Assembly: GCF_008831285.2 (NCBI RefSeq)
Contig: NC_045148.1
Location: forward strand, 21,075,002 to 21,139,001
Origin: Nymphaea colorata
Taxonomy: Eukaryota; Streptophyta; Magnoliopsida; Nymphaeales; Nymphaeaceae
DNA length: 64,000 nucleotides
Direction of reading: 5' to 3'
How positions within the stretch are numbered: position 1 is the stretch's first letter; every line of letters starts with the position of its first letter. Made by a program: the position numbers and the translations under genes. The notes under the pieces were generated by a model. It was given only the letters and a program-made list of their open reading frames with translations, had not been told where the DNA came from and did no database searches. Shown one piece after another: positions 11,195-22,287 of this stretch.

Positions 11195-11595
11195 CCTATG
11201 CCATGGCCTTTCTTTGGCTCCTTCTTGCTTGACACATCGATACCTTAGGCCACCTCTATTGCCTTGTGATCTACCTTGCTAACTAGTGTCCTCTTTGCCT
11301 CTTTGCTGCGGAATCGAGATACTAATTTTTTGTTGACTCTCATTTCTTTTATTGCTTGCTTGTTACCACTTGGCCTTCTCTCCCCCACACACTCCCCTCT
11401 CCCCACAGCAGCTTTTTCTCCTTTCTCCTTCACCTTCAGTCAATAGTGGTTGGCAATTTACTTGGCAGGATTAAGAAGAGCACAATAATAGTATGTTCAA
11501 GAACATATCAGTGAGTGTTGCTTCAATTGGATGCATCATGAAGGTAGATGTTCACCTTGCTCTTTGCATTGGCCACGGAATGACTTCTGCCAAGA
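11195..11595 (+). pseudogene. 5'-truncated LINE fragment (3' part)
   Basis: This matches 37180-37595 almost base for base by eye, sharing 'cagtgtcctctttgcctctttgctg', written here only in part: 'ctctttgcctctttgctg'. In the larger copy this segment follows a LINE reverse transcriptase, and its translation fits the zinc-binding segment downstream of plant LINE RTs (C-x2-C … H … C). It is in the same orientation as the larger copy. It has no intact frame. Similarity stops near 11593. Confidence 0.65.
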
Positions 11596-11689
11596 GGGGG
11601 TTGAGGGTCTGCCCTATCACCAAGCCCATTTTCTTTCATCAAACATGAGAACACTCATCCTAGAAACTTCATTCCATAACATCACACCC

Positions 11690-11880
11690 AAGGGTGGCAG
11701 GAAGGGGGGCAGGCAGGGAGCCTTGCCCCCACCCTCCCCTCAGATTTTAAAAACTTTAAAAAATTTTATGTAATCTAAAAAATTTTAGTTTAATATATAT
11801 AAAAATTTTGAAAATTTCTATTTTTGTATTTCTGCGTTAAAATTTTGAAACTATAATTTGCCCCTGGTACGGCCCCTGAT
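11690..11880. mobile_element. Degenerate hAT-type MITE of the CAGGGGCGG family
   Basis: The left part is G-rich ('gaaggggggcaggcaggg') and the right end reads 'gcccctggtacggcccctg'. Between them lies the family's characteristic AT-rich core, including 'aaattttgaaactataatttg'. No target-site duplication is convincing, so the edges are approximate. Confidence 0.45.
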
Positions 11881-12194
11881 CATACATGCTCATAACTAGA
11901 ATGGGGACAACGGTTCCCATTCCAGTGATTCCTCAAAACAATTTTCTAGAAACAAGTTACCAGTTAAAGGTTTCTATATGATCAAACTATACATAAAAGA
12001 CAAATCTATACAGGTAAAATTATTCAATGGTATAGACTTGTAATCAACACCACCCTTTTAAGTATCAACTGTGCGCATTCTTGCCCTTTCACTTTCGCTT
12101 CTCATGCTCTATGTTTGTGACTTTATCGACCGTGTTTTTTCCTCTCTCATTTGTCTCCATCGGATTCCTACGTTGCCATCTAAGAAACAAGAAG

Positions 12195-12320
12195 GGGCAG
12201 AGTCAGGAATTTTTCTTGAGGGACCAAATTATAGTTTTAAAACAACAGCGAAAATATAATTTTTTAAAACTTTTACATCACGTTAATTTTGTAACATTTT
12301 TTTTACATGTGAATTTTCAT
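12195..12320. mobile_element. Partial MITE of the same CAGGGGCGG family
   Basis: The segment 'ggggcagagtcaggaatttttcttgagg' matches the left half of the other copies and continues as 'ccaaattatagttttaaaac'. The right terminus is missing. I give it as a fragment. Confidence 0.4.
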
Positions 12321-12860
12321 TTTTATTTTTATTTCTTTTAAGGTCTAGATACCCGCTATTGGAGATACAAAAATTGGGGAGGATAAGTTCACCTTGGACT
12401 CACAGGAAATTCAGCTATCCTTTGCTTCGAGTTTCGAACAAGTGAACCTGGGGGAAGAATCCAATGGAAATTTGAAGATATTCTTTGCGTCGACTTCCAC
12501 TGGATTTTTTTTTTTTGGCTGCCCTCCTTTATTTCCTTCTTCAATCATCTTGAGACTCTTCATTTCTTTGCCGTCTTGTTCCTTGATTCAATTCTCATGC
12601 AGAATTTCTTGGAATAATGTTTTGCATTTCTTTCATAAATTTCTATTTCTGTATTTCTTCACTCCTATCAATAGGTGATTGCAATCAGATTTGGTGTTCT
12701 TTTTCCTAGTTGCAATTGATTTTTACTGCGACCTCCTGAGTTTAAATTGATTGATGATTACAATAGGAAGAAAACAGAGCTGATCGAGACAGAGGCGATG
12801 CATGAAAGCAACTATGTTCTTCCTCCGTTCTTCCCGGTCCCAATGTTGAAAAGCAAAATT
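12321..12860. other. Unassigned sequence
   Basis: This stretch contains poly-T and pyrimidine-rich patches (12505-12560) and nothing I can assign. The frames here are translations of low-complexity T-rich DNA. Confidence 0.3.
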
Positions 12861-14720
12861 TAAAATTAGTATATAAATTCTAGAGATCACAATGCATAAA
12901 AGATTGATGAGTTAAAAAACCATTATTTTACTTCTGAAAAAATGTTTAAAAAATGGGACTTTTTTTAACAACAAAAATTGGGTTGAACATACCTCTTAGC
13001 TTATTGTTCGCACCCCACTTCGCTCGGTGTGGGCTGGGAAGTTTGCATGTGAAGCAGGAAAAATCAAGTTTTGATTGAAAATTGATTTTAAGAGAAAGGG
13101 ACCCGTCCCTACCACCATTAACAAGGGCAATTGATCCAAGGTCTGAGTTTTCTCAAGCTTGACAAGTTTTTTTTTCTTCTACATGCAAGTGTGGGGATTT
13201 GATTTCAGACTTTTAGAGTTCATTTTAAACAAAGAGTTGGATTTGATTCAGAATAATTCTGTATTTCAAAAATTTTCAAGATTGAAAGATCATTCTTGGA
13301 ATAGAATTTTTGAATTAATAATGGATTTTAGCAATTGAAATTTGATTTGGTCCCAAAAATTGGAATTTAGAATTGGAAATTGAGAATTGAAATATTGGAT
13401 TTTGAATTGAATTGGGTATTGGACAATTAACGCTTTGTTTTTGAAACTAGGATCCTGGAATTGAAAATTGAAAGTTTGAGCTAAACTTTAGAATTTCAAA
13501 GATATTTTGGACTTGGGGATTTGAAATTTAACTTGAAAACTCTTGGAAGCCTTGGAACTGGAATTCAGTTTTGAAGCCAAAATTGAATGTGGAAAAAATG
13601 GATTGGATAGTTGAAGGCTAGTTGAAATTTTTGAGAATCGAATCTTTGAGATTGAAATTTTGGGTTTGGAATGGGTGGAACCTGATCGATTTCCTTGAAA
13701 ACAACTTTGCATTTAAGATTTTGATATTTGAATATAGTTTTGGCATTTTGAGAGATTTGACATTATTTGGTTGGTTTTGATACTGAAATGAGATTAGAAA
13801 TTTGGAAATTGGGTGTCCAAGTCTAGTTTTATGATAATTTTCTTGATTGGAAAATTTTGAATTTTGAATTTTTTTTTTTGGAATTTTCTCAAGGTTATGA
13901 TATTTTGCTTTAGAAATTTTTGGATTTGAAAATCAGTTTGATTTTGAAAAAAATATGGAATCATTTTGAAATTGATATTGAATGTTTGGGTTTTATAATC
14001 ATGTTGAAAATTTTGTGCTTCTGCATCAAACAAAGCGAGGTGCTCAAGTTTTTGTCACAATACGACTTAATCATGGAAGCAACTCTGACTTGATTCACTT
14101 AGATTTTAGTGAATATGAGTGGGTGCATTCATGAAGTGAGTGCATGTATGCATGAAATAAACTGCATGTACATTTATGCTTCGCTCTATTTCTCTCCATG
14201 CATAATTAAATTTGATCTCACATAGACATAGGTCCATCTTGGAGGTAGAAAATATAAGACGTTCCCCAAGCCCCAACTTGATGTGGAGGACATGAGGTTA
14301 GGTTTTAACATTTTAGTTTTGAAATAGGATTTCAAAAATTCATTGATAAGCTGATTTCAACACATTTACTAGATCGTAGGCAAAAGGAATTAATTTGTAT
14401 GAAAATTTGGAGGATTTGAGCTTTGACAAATTTTCTCTTTGGGTAGCAATATCACTTTTGCGAAGTCCTTTAGAAAGAAACGTTTGAAGAAATGATTCTT
14501 GAATTTTGATTTTGGAAATAGCGTGATATATATAGTTTTGGAAAATAGCATGATTTTGGAGATGATTGGATTTTTGGAAATAAGTATTCCCAAATGGGTT
14601 TTGTAAAAAATTGAATTTCTTTGGTGGTTTCGAACTTGATCAAAGTCTAAGGATTTCTTTTTCAAACCCAACAAGATTAGAAATTTTCATTAATTGCTGA
14701 TTTTCAAAATCACTTGGATT
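12861..14720. repeat. AT-rich degenerate short-period DNA (TTGAAATTTGG-like)
   Basis: From about 13200 to 14700 the sequence is built of loosely repeated words such as 'gaattg', 'tttgaaat' and 'ttttgga', giving a pseudo-periodic composition with no fixed unit. The frames on the minus strand (13488-13712, 13794-14033, 14390-14674) are artefacts of this composition, rich in Lys, Ile, Asn, Phe and Ser. A satellite or decayed LTR origin is possible but not shown. Confidence 0.4.
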
Positions 14721-15229
14721 TCTGAAAATTTCACAAACAAATGGGTTAAAACGGGCTCATTGCAATTGATATATTCCATTTACAATATAAACCACACTCA
14801 TAAATTGAGTGGATCAGATTCTTGGTGGAATCAATCTGATGTGATAATGAAGTCTGATTCGTTGCTCGTCCAAGGAATAAGGAAACCATTCAGGCTTCAC
14901 TCGTCTTTTTTTTTTCTTTGCATACATCATTAAAATATTCAATCACATAGACAATGAACAACATTTTCTTCCAAGCCATAGTGGTCTTCTCTTTCCAATT
15001 TTGCACAGGTTGGAGGACTCTTTGAAAATTAGATTTTTTTTTATGGAATAAACTCAGCTTGAACACTCTATTTCCCAATTTTTAAAAATAGAAAATTTAG
15101 TTTGGATTACTTGTGAGAATCATGATGCACATATGCTTTTAATATGAATATTATCGTGGTGACCCATCGGACTGCTTTTAAATCATGCAGGGTGAACAGG
15201 GGAGAACAGGGGAGGCCAGGCTGGGCTTG
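14721..15229. other. Unassigned sequence before block B
   Basis: No gene or repeat terminus is visible. Similarity to the right arm (beyond 50400) has faded here, so this marks the outer limit of the recognisable B/B' match. Confidence 0.3.
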
Positions 15230-16364
15230 ACTTGAAGGTAGGGAGTAGTTGGACGCCAAGCAAATGATGCCTTGGGCATGGGTTGTTTTGAGCAGGGGTT
15301 GCCTTGGGCAGGGGACTGCCTTGAGCTGAGGACTCCTTGGGCAAGAGTTCAACTATCACTACAAAAAACCTAAGCATTACTGGCGGCCACAAAATGTCGG
15401 TGAAAATAGAATGCATGTCAGTAATGGTTTAACCGACATTTCATTCTTTTGTTGGTAAAGGGAATGTCGGTAAAAGTCATCATCGATACATTGGACAAAG
15501 CATAAGTGTATGGTATCACCAGCGCGACCTAAACATAGGTAACCATTGACTACTAACGACATCCTCTCGCATCGATAATAATATATTATTTTCAACATGC
15601 TAGTGACCTTCGGTAAAAACACTACCAGCAGTGAGACAGTCCATTGGTAAAATATAACTTTTCACTCATTTAAACAATTCGGTAAAAACACTGATGGGTG
15701 GCTAAAAAGGCTAAGGACGGGAAACATTCAAACATCCAAAAAAACATTCATTTGACAACTAATCAAAATAATATTCTATGAATAAATATATGTGTACCTG
15801 AATTTGACATGGTCTAAATTTGATGCCAAAATTCAGCCACAATGCTCTGGAATCCGTTGATGACAAAAATTAGGATAAAATTGAGGGTTTTGTAGACATT
15901 TGTGTAATTAATATATCAAATTGAATGTACTAAGATCAACAAACATTTTTCTAAAATTTCACGTTGGCTTACATCCTAAGCCGACTCAAGCAAAGGAAGC
16001 CTACACAGCCTGACGATTAAGCCATTCCAAGAGCACTACTATGTGTTTACGGCAGCTGTACAAACAACTCAAATTGTGTTGCTTCCATTGGCTGGTTGCC
16101 ACATCCATGCCAAAGCAGTCCTTTGCAACAAGCATCTCTCAGCAGCCCGCACCTTGGCTTAACAGTGACCTTAACCGGTACATTTATAGACATGCCACCC
16201 GTGAAGCCTCAGCATGGCTTGCAGTGACAATCATGGAAAGCCATTCCATGATCCACCATGGCCGAAGTATAAACAAGAACACTTGCAAAGTTATCTATGG
16301 ACACAGTCATCATCTCTTGGCTATGAGGGAACCTTTTATAGGCGAATGACAAGCTCAGCAGTCT

Positions 16365-16530
16365 GCTGTCACCTAGAAGGGGCAGAGGGGCCTTAGACCG
16401 CACTCAAAAAAAAAAAAATGCTTGTAAATATTAGAAAATTTCACTTGTCCTATATAAAATTTTAAAAAATGATATTTCGGTCTCTGTCAAAATTTAGAAA
16501 CTTTAATTCAGCTCTCCTCATGAACGTTAA
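16365..16530. mobile_element. hAT-type MITE copy inside block B, right end lost
   Basis: The segment 'aaggggcagaggggcc' to 'ctttaattcagctctcctcatgaa' corresponds to the reverse complement of the complete MITE at 39974-40144 and sits at the equivalent position within the duplicated block. It was therefore present before the duplication. The last bases of the element and its target duplication are replaced by the following insertion. Confidence 0.6.
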
Positions 16531-17228
16531 TTTTACAACATAAAGATTCCTCATACAATCATGTCAAGAGCTGAGGATTGCGGCACCTGGAGTTCAAAAG
16601 CCAACATTTTTGCTGCAGCAGAAACTTGTTTAAATTTTTTTAAAAAAAATTGAAAAGTCTGAACAGTTTTAATCGAATATGAAGATATCGCCAAAAGATG
16701 CTGGTAGAAGTGAATTTGGCTTTCTTGAGAATCTTCATTGTTTCGAGTTTGTTGACACAAAGTAACTAGCTCATATATATAATAAAATCATTGGCTGGCG
16801 GGTTTGTATGTATGTTATCTCTTTTGCAACGGTATCTGGCGAGTATGGGAAGAGAGATACTGACAAGGATTTAGCTGAGAATGGTAAGCCTCAGGCCGAA
16901 CCTCCCGTAGCACTGTTTCTAAAATTGAAAGCCATGAAGTTTTGGAATGAAGTGGACAAGTTTTTGTCAGCTTCCTATGGAATAACCAAAGCTAAAGGTT
17001 TATATATATATATATATATATCGATATACATATATATATATATATATAATTAATGACTCCACCATCTAACCAAGGTCATTCTTTGAAAATAGATAAGGAT
17101 TGAGAGAAAAACAAAAAGAAAAATGTGTTAACTAAAAAATGCTCATCATTTTTTTTTCTTTGTTTTTCTTTTAATTGTCTTTCATGTTAGATTCAATAGT
17201 TTTACTTAAGTGCCTGCGTGACTCTGAA
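16531..17228. other. Left-arm-specific insertion with a short ORF and a TA microsatellite
   Basis: In the right arm the DNA matching 16530 continues directly into that matching 17230, so these roughly 700 bp are extra here or deleted there. The stretch has a frame at 16808-17053 whose first 65 codons have balanced composition before it runs into the TA repeat (16999-17048). It starts MYVISFATVSGEYGK; I recognise no family. It may be a captured gene fragment or an unrelated insertion; no terminal repeats are evident. Confidence 0.4.
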
Positions 17229-18304
17229 AGCCAGAGTCACCATGACCTTACATGTTGGCAGCTTCAACCACCACTAGCAAGCATACGAGATTGAAGCAAT
17301 GGTCAAAGCCCCGTCTGAGCATCCTTCATGTGTCTTCACGCCTCCCTCTAGTCAAGGCAATCACTACTTGCCGACTGGCATGATATTCGGCAACCTCATG
17401 ATATTGGCAGGCCTTCTACAATGGATTATGCAAGAAGACGTGCACTAGTAGGTTGCCCACTCGTTGGGTTTGAGAAGAAGGCCATTTTAAGGGGAATGGA
17501 TTGATGTCGTCCCGGCTTCACCTGCATCTATTTATCTACCCTTGAACCGGCTGCAACCTGCCACACTTGACAAGAGCCATCATGGGCGATTTCAAGGAGG
17601 CTGTCTCATGGTCCAGACCTCAGTATGGGCCTACACCCTTCTCAAACCTTGCCTGCATCCACTTATTCTAGCATGTCCGTCTGCCTCACGAAGAAGTTAA
17701 CCCAGCAGCTCTAGCAGCCAAGAATGAACCGGCCATGCCAGCCCAATGCCCAACTCTAGCAACAAGGCTTGGAGAGTAAAGCAGGGAAGGACATTTTGGT
17801 AATTTATTAAAATAAATGTCTTATATAGTCTTTTAAATTTTTTCTATTTTCAATTTTGTCTTTACAAAAAGTTTTCTTTTTCTATGTGAATTAAGGGTAT
17901 TTTAGTCCTTAGTCATACTGACGCACGAAAATTCATGCACCAGATTGGCAAGGCATGCAATAGGTAGCATATAAGGCTCGGTTGAAATGTTTTTGTTGTT
18001 TCCTATATTTAATGACTAGATCATTTGCCTATGACCGCTAAATATAACGATAGAAGGGAATGTCCAAACAAAGCATAAGATAGCTGGACGAATATAGTGG
18101 TGAAGGTCTTGCCACCCAGTGGGTTCTTCAGCCTTCTCTTTTAAGCCATGTTTAGATGGAGGGAAACTTAAGGAAATGTTTAGTGGATGGAAGGAACAAG
18201 AAAGGAAAGGAATTGAAAGAAAATTGGTACGGAAAGGAAAGAAAATGAGAAGAAAAGTAAAAAGATTATTATAAAAGCTTGTTTGCATATAAAAGAAAGG
18301 AAAA

Positions 18305-19132
18305 GAGATATATTTTATATTAATATGCATGCCATTTCCTGTAACATATTTTACTTCTTCTATGCAGGTTTGCCAACACCTCCTGATTTCTGCCATTGAT
18401 ACGTATAGAGGAAATTTGAAGTCTAGAGTATTGGACTTGTTCTCATGTTTTGAATATCATGTATAAATACCATTAGAATATCTAAGATGGACTTCATGTA
18501 TCAAAAACCATGTTAGACTTATTCATACTATATACTTGTTATTAAAGATAATATCATTCATTTGTATGTTGATCAATAATATGTTCTGTATAATACATTG
18601 ATTGCATCTTTGTTCTGTTATTGATATCGGGCAAGGCTTTTTTGTATTCCTATTTTTCAGGTTGTACATAATATAGTATAATATGAAACATATTATAAAT
18701 TTTTACTGACAGGTATCTCACATCAGTAAAAACGCAATTTAGCATCCATAAAATAGCTATTACTGACAGGAAGTGATAATCAATATTAAATATAAATTCT
18801 TCTGACGGGTATTTCCTTTAGTAAAAAGTGCATTGACGGTAGCCAGTTGTTAGTATATCTGGTGGACTTTAATAATGGCTGTGGGTGTGTGTCAGTAAAT
18901 CCTCAGCAATACATGGTGTTCACGATTGTCAGAATAAGTGTACAACTTATTGACAGATGTAAGCAAGTGTCGTTAAACCCAATGCAATACACTAACAGCA
19001 ACAGCCGTTAGTATTCAACGACACAATCTACACTGATGTATGTGCATCCATCAATAAAAATATTCATGGTGGTTTTGACAATTTTAATTGACCTTTTTTG
19101 TCATCTCAATAATACTTTTGTTTTTTTGTGAT
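18305..19132 (+). repeat. Inner inverted repeat, arm C
   Basis: This matches the reverse complement of 22288-23125. Shared landmarks include 'gtaacatattttacttcttctatgca' (given partly as 'taacatattttactt'), 'ggacttcatgtatcaaaa', 'ctgacaggtatctcacatc' and 'catccataaaatagctatta'. Arm and mate would fold into a hairpin with a loop of about 3.2 kb plus the unknown gap length. The arm is the right part of the CACTA element. Confidence 0.65.
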
Positions 19133-20562
19133 CTAAGGCTTTGGATGCCAACAAATTGGATTTGAACCACATGCATCGTTTCATAATGTGCAATTTCCAA
19201 TGAAAACTGACCAGCAGTAGGCTCCCACCTTTTATTAAGAACCGAAAAATTTGGAAACCATACACAAATTATAAATATCCGGTTTATTGGATATGGTCCA
19301 CGTACTTGAATTCGAATTCAAATGTAGAAACATTTCAATCTAACTTTTATATTCATAGTCTGAATTTTATATGAATTTGACTTTTTAATTAGTCTCTATA
19401 TTCAAATCCGACTTTTAAATAAACAACTAATCATTCGAACCACAGTAATTGACATTTTAAGAATCGACTTCCAGAATAAATGGATATTGGATAGACATTT
19501 ATTAAAATTCAATCTAAATTTAAATCAAATAGAATATTTATCTAAAGCTGAATCTGAATCTCAATACAATCAGATCAACTCATTTGTTCAATTTGAAGCC
19601 AATGAGATTTCTATTCGGATGAGTTTTTTCTTCTAGATCCAACTTTTTGAAGTAGTTGGGTCGCATTCTAGTCAAAATCCAATCCATTGACATCCCTAGA
19701 TCTCGATATGCTCTTCATTTAAGTCGAAGCACTAAATTAATGGCAATTTAGGTCCTGATCTATGGGTTTAGGTGAAGGATCAGACTCGTATGATTCAATG
19801 GGATCGTCAATTATAGGTAGCGCTTGAACTTGTAGTCACGTTAAATCAACTGTGGAGATTCAGTAGCCAACAAGTGTTCTTAGAGACGGCCAAGAGTGGC
19901 CGAGATAGAAAGTAGTGATGGCAGCCAATAACATGTTAGTTGGTAGGGCTGCACACGAGTCGCGTCGAGTTCGAGTTGGACCGGCTTGAGATTGACTCGA
20001 GTCAGAAAACTAAAAGCTTGAGCTCAAGCTTAACTCATTTAGCTTGCTTATGCTAAACATGTCCCGTTTTTTAACTCATTTAGTCAGTACTTCAACTTTC
20101 TCTCATTATAATCCAACATTCATTATGTAGTCTAACAGAATCAAGTTTAAACGATCAAGCTCTTACATGCATGTATTAATTTTAATTAAATTATATATAT
20201 TTATAAGCTTTATTTGCTTTTTCAAAAATAATTCTTTAATATTTTTACTAATTTGGCTGAAACACTAAAACAACCGATTCAGTACTCCATAATAGGTGGC
20301 TCGGCTGATTTGGTTCCAAAAGCAATCGTGATAACATTGGGTTAAACAGTTTCAGATACATTTATGATGCTCCAAATTGTTTCTTATATCGTACATGTAT
20401 TACTAAAATGTCATTAATCATTTTTTGACTTTAACCAAACAATGTTTTTTCGAATGCTGCTTATAACATTATCATGAAAACTTTGATAAAAATAACTGGA
20501 ATTGAAACATGATTCATATTTAGGGATGCCATTATGTTCAATTTGGATTAGATATCCTACCG
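19133..20562. other. AT-rich intergenic DNA with a second hAT-like MITE end
   Basis: 19260-19690 repeats the degenerate 'gaattcaaat/tgaatc' vocabulary seen at 1-240. At 19944 the sequence TAGGGCTGCACACGAGTCG starts what looks like a MITE of the 21407-21622 family ('gagctcaagcttaactca' follows), but the opposite end could not be found. Nothing protein-like is visible. Confidence 0.4.
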
Positions 20563-20778
20563 AACCGTTTCCAAGAAAAAATTAATATCCGATTAAGTAA
20601 TCGGATCGATTCAGATTTAAGAAATGATATCTGATCGGATTTGGATATGGATTCAGTTCAACAAATATCAAACCGTTTCCAGAAAAAAATTAATATCTGA
20701 TTAAGTAATCGGATCGGATTCAGATTTAAGAAATGACATCCGATCGGATTTGGATATGGATTCAGTTCAACAAATATC
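20563..20778 (+). repeat. 108-bp direct tandem duplication
   Basis: Two adjacent units, 20563-20670 and 20671-20778, share 'aaccgtttcca', 'gattaagtaatcggatcg' and 'tatggattcagttcaac' at the same spacing and differ at only a few positions. The unit belongs to the dispersed AT-rich GGATTTGGAT-type repeat. The high similarity suggests a recent local duplication. Confidence 0.8.
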
Positions 20779-21406
20779 CTACATCCAATGCTTTTACATT
20801 TTGAAAATCGGTTAAATTTGGTTCAGAATTTGGACTAGGATTCAAATTCAGATATGAATTTTAAAATGGGATACAGATAGTGAAATTGGATTTTTGATTT
20901 GGATTCGGATATGACTTTTTCTTGTTTGTATTTGAATCTGAATATTTGGATATCTGATAAATGGATAAGTTAAGAGTATATCCCATTTGAATATGATTCG
21001 TTGACATCTTTATTCATATTAGTTTAACGCTTACTAAATATTAGGATGTTCAAATATTGTTTAAAATATTTTTTTGTAAACACACATTGTGATACTAGCC
21101 ATGTTAGAAATTGGTTCAAGTTTTCCTTCGTGGCAATGGTTGTTTTCACTTACACCATCCACATTTCAGAACAAATTCTTTTATATATTTCGTCACTTAA
21201 ATGATGCTCCTTTGCCCCACAAGAAAAAAAAATTGAAAAGTTTGAAAGTAACCAAATGAACAAGCAATGTAATATTCACTTAAATGCACAAAAAGAGGAA
21301 AGAGAGAGAATAACAGATAGGTAAACAAGCGAAGGGCGCAGATGTGATATAAACCTGAAAAGAGGGGCAGCTGTCGATCACTGGACTTTTTTTGCTTCAT
21401 AGCAAG
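20779..21406. other. Unassigned AT-rich sequence
   Basis: The first 230 bases continue the degenerate GGATTCGGAT repeat. The rest holds no recognisable feature. Confidence 0.3.
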
Positions 21407-21622
21407 TAGGGCTGCACAACAAGTCAAGCCAGCTAGAGCTCGACTCGAACACGCTCGTCAAAACATGACTCCAACTCTGCATGTTTATAAACGACTCGAT
21501 TGAGTTAAATAAATTAGAAGAAACGAGTCATACTTAGCATAACCGAGCTCAATGAGTCGAGGTGGAACTCATGCTTGAGTTTTCTGAGTGGAGCCAATTC
21601 GAGCTGGGCTCGTGTGCAGTCC
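21407..21622. mobile_element. About 216-bp hAT-like MITE (TAGGGCTGCAC ends)
   Basis: The left end is TAGGGCTGCAC and the right end GTGCAGTCCTA, inverted with one mismatch. The interior is full of 'gagctcgactcga' variants. The flanking 'tagcaag' at 21400-21406 recurs at 21623-21629, a direct repeat of 6-7 bp whose exact length is blurred by overlap with the terminus. A hAT origin fits best but 8 bp was not demonstrated. Confidence 0.65.
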
Positions 21623-21817
21623 TAGCAAGTCATTGACTCTGGTCACTACTTTCCATCAGTGGAAAATGGGAGTTGAGATAGACAAAAAGAGAAGAGATCT
21701 CCCTTTATTCTATTTCAGCACTAAAAGGGAAAGTAGCATCACCAACATTCCTTGTAGCGTGCCTTCTGCCTCTCTCTCTCCCTCAAAAATTTTCTCCTCC
21801 CATTTTCTCTCTCTCCC

Positions 21818-21822
<5 letters not shown>

Positions 21823-21893
<71 letters not shown>
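21823..21893 (+). repeat. (CT)n microsatellite
   Basis: About 35 uninterrupted CT units, with a shorter AG run at 21946-21968 about 50 bases downstream. The two runs are complementary and could form a hairpin. The open frames on both strands here are repeat artefacts. Confidence 0.95.
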
Positions 21894-21896
<3 letters not shown>

Positions 21897-22187
21897 ACAC
21901 GAAAATGGAAAAAAAAGAATGGGAGGAAAAAAAAATTCGCAAACGGAGAGAGAGAGAGAGAGAGAGAGTTCCTTTCTGTTGACGATAATTCATGCGTAAG
22001 GAATTAATTAGGTTGGATATATCTGATTATCAACCTGATTTTGAATCCATTTAACTGGATCTAGTTAAAAATGATTCCTTCGTAGCCAAATTCAATCTAC
22101 TAAAGATCCAACCCGGTTTATGTTTTTGGATCTTATGCTATCAGATCCAAATTCAGCTTTAAAGATGAAGCCCAAATCCAAATCCAA

Positions 22188-22287
22188 NNNNNNNNNNNNN
22201 NNNNNNNNNNNNNNNNNNNNNNNNNNNNNNNNNNNNNNNNNNNNNNNNNNNNNNNNNNNNNNNNNNNNNNNNNNNNNNNNNNNNNNN
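22188..22287. other. Assembly gap of exactly 100 N
   Basis: The run is exactly 100 N, the conventional filler for a gap of unknown size. It falls at the outer end of arm C' next to AT-rich repeats, where the missing CACTA terminus would lie. Confidence 0.95.

Larger units (their letters stand above)
15230..18305 (+). repeat. Block B (left arm of large inverted duplication)
   Basis: Block B is matched in reverse complement by 50400-50026 and, after a 9-kb retrotransposon, 40955-38800. Landmarks are 'caaatgatgccttggg' (15260), the CACTA end (15357), 'cattccaagagcac' (16023), 'caaagcagtcctttgcaac' (16110), 'cgagattgaagcaatggtcaaagcc' in shortened form 'gaagcaatggtcaaagcc' (17293) and 'agcttgtttgcatataaaag' (18276). 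About 127 bp outside the CACTA terminus is shared as well, so the pair arose by duplication of a locus, not by two independent transpositions. A weak frame at 16041-16349 has a counterpart in B' (40196-40414, minus) but is not conserved in frame and matches no family I know. Confidence 0.65.
15357..19132. mobile_element. Non-autonomous CACTA (En/Spm-type) element, left copy
   Basis: The left end is CACTACAAAAAACC, the canonical plant CACTA terminus, and is followed by subterminal repeats of the 'tgtcggtaaa' and 'actgacat' types at 15395-15480 and 15600-15690. The proposed right end, 'gtttttttgtgatc' (about 19119-19132), is a decayed mirror of GGTTTTTTGTAGTG, and the DNA before it (18700-19100) is dense in 'ttactgacagg', 'cagtaaa' and 'gttagta' subterminal motifs. 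The interior carries no transposase domain I can read. The 3-bp target duplication typical of CACTA elements could not be confirmed. The left end is firm; the right end is tentative. Confidence 0.6.

Noticed and set aside
16041-16403. Small gene in block B (16041-16349)
   Set aside because: The counterpart in B' has the same words but different frame breaks, and a MITE overlaps its end. No family resemblance was found.
21588-22007. 139-codon frame on the + strand
   Set aside because: The centre is a poly-(Ser-Leu) run from the CT microsatellite and the start lies in a MITE end.
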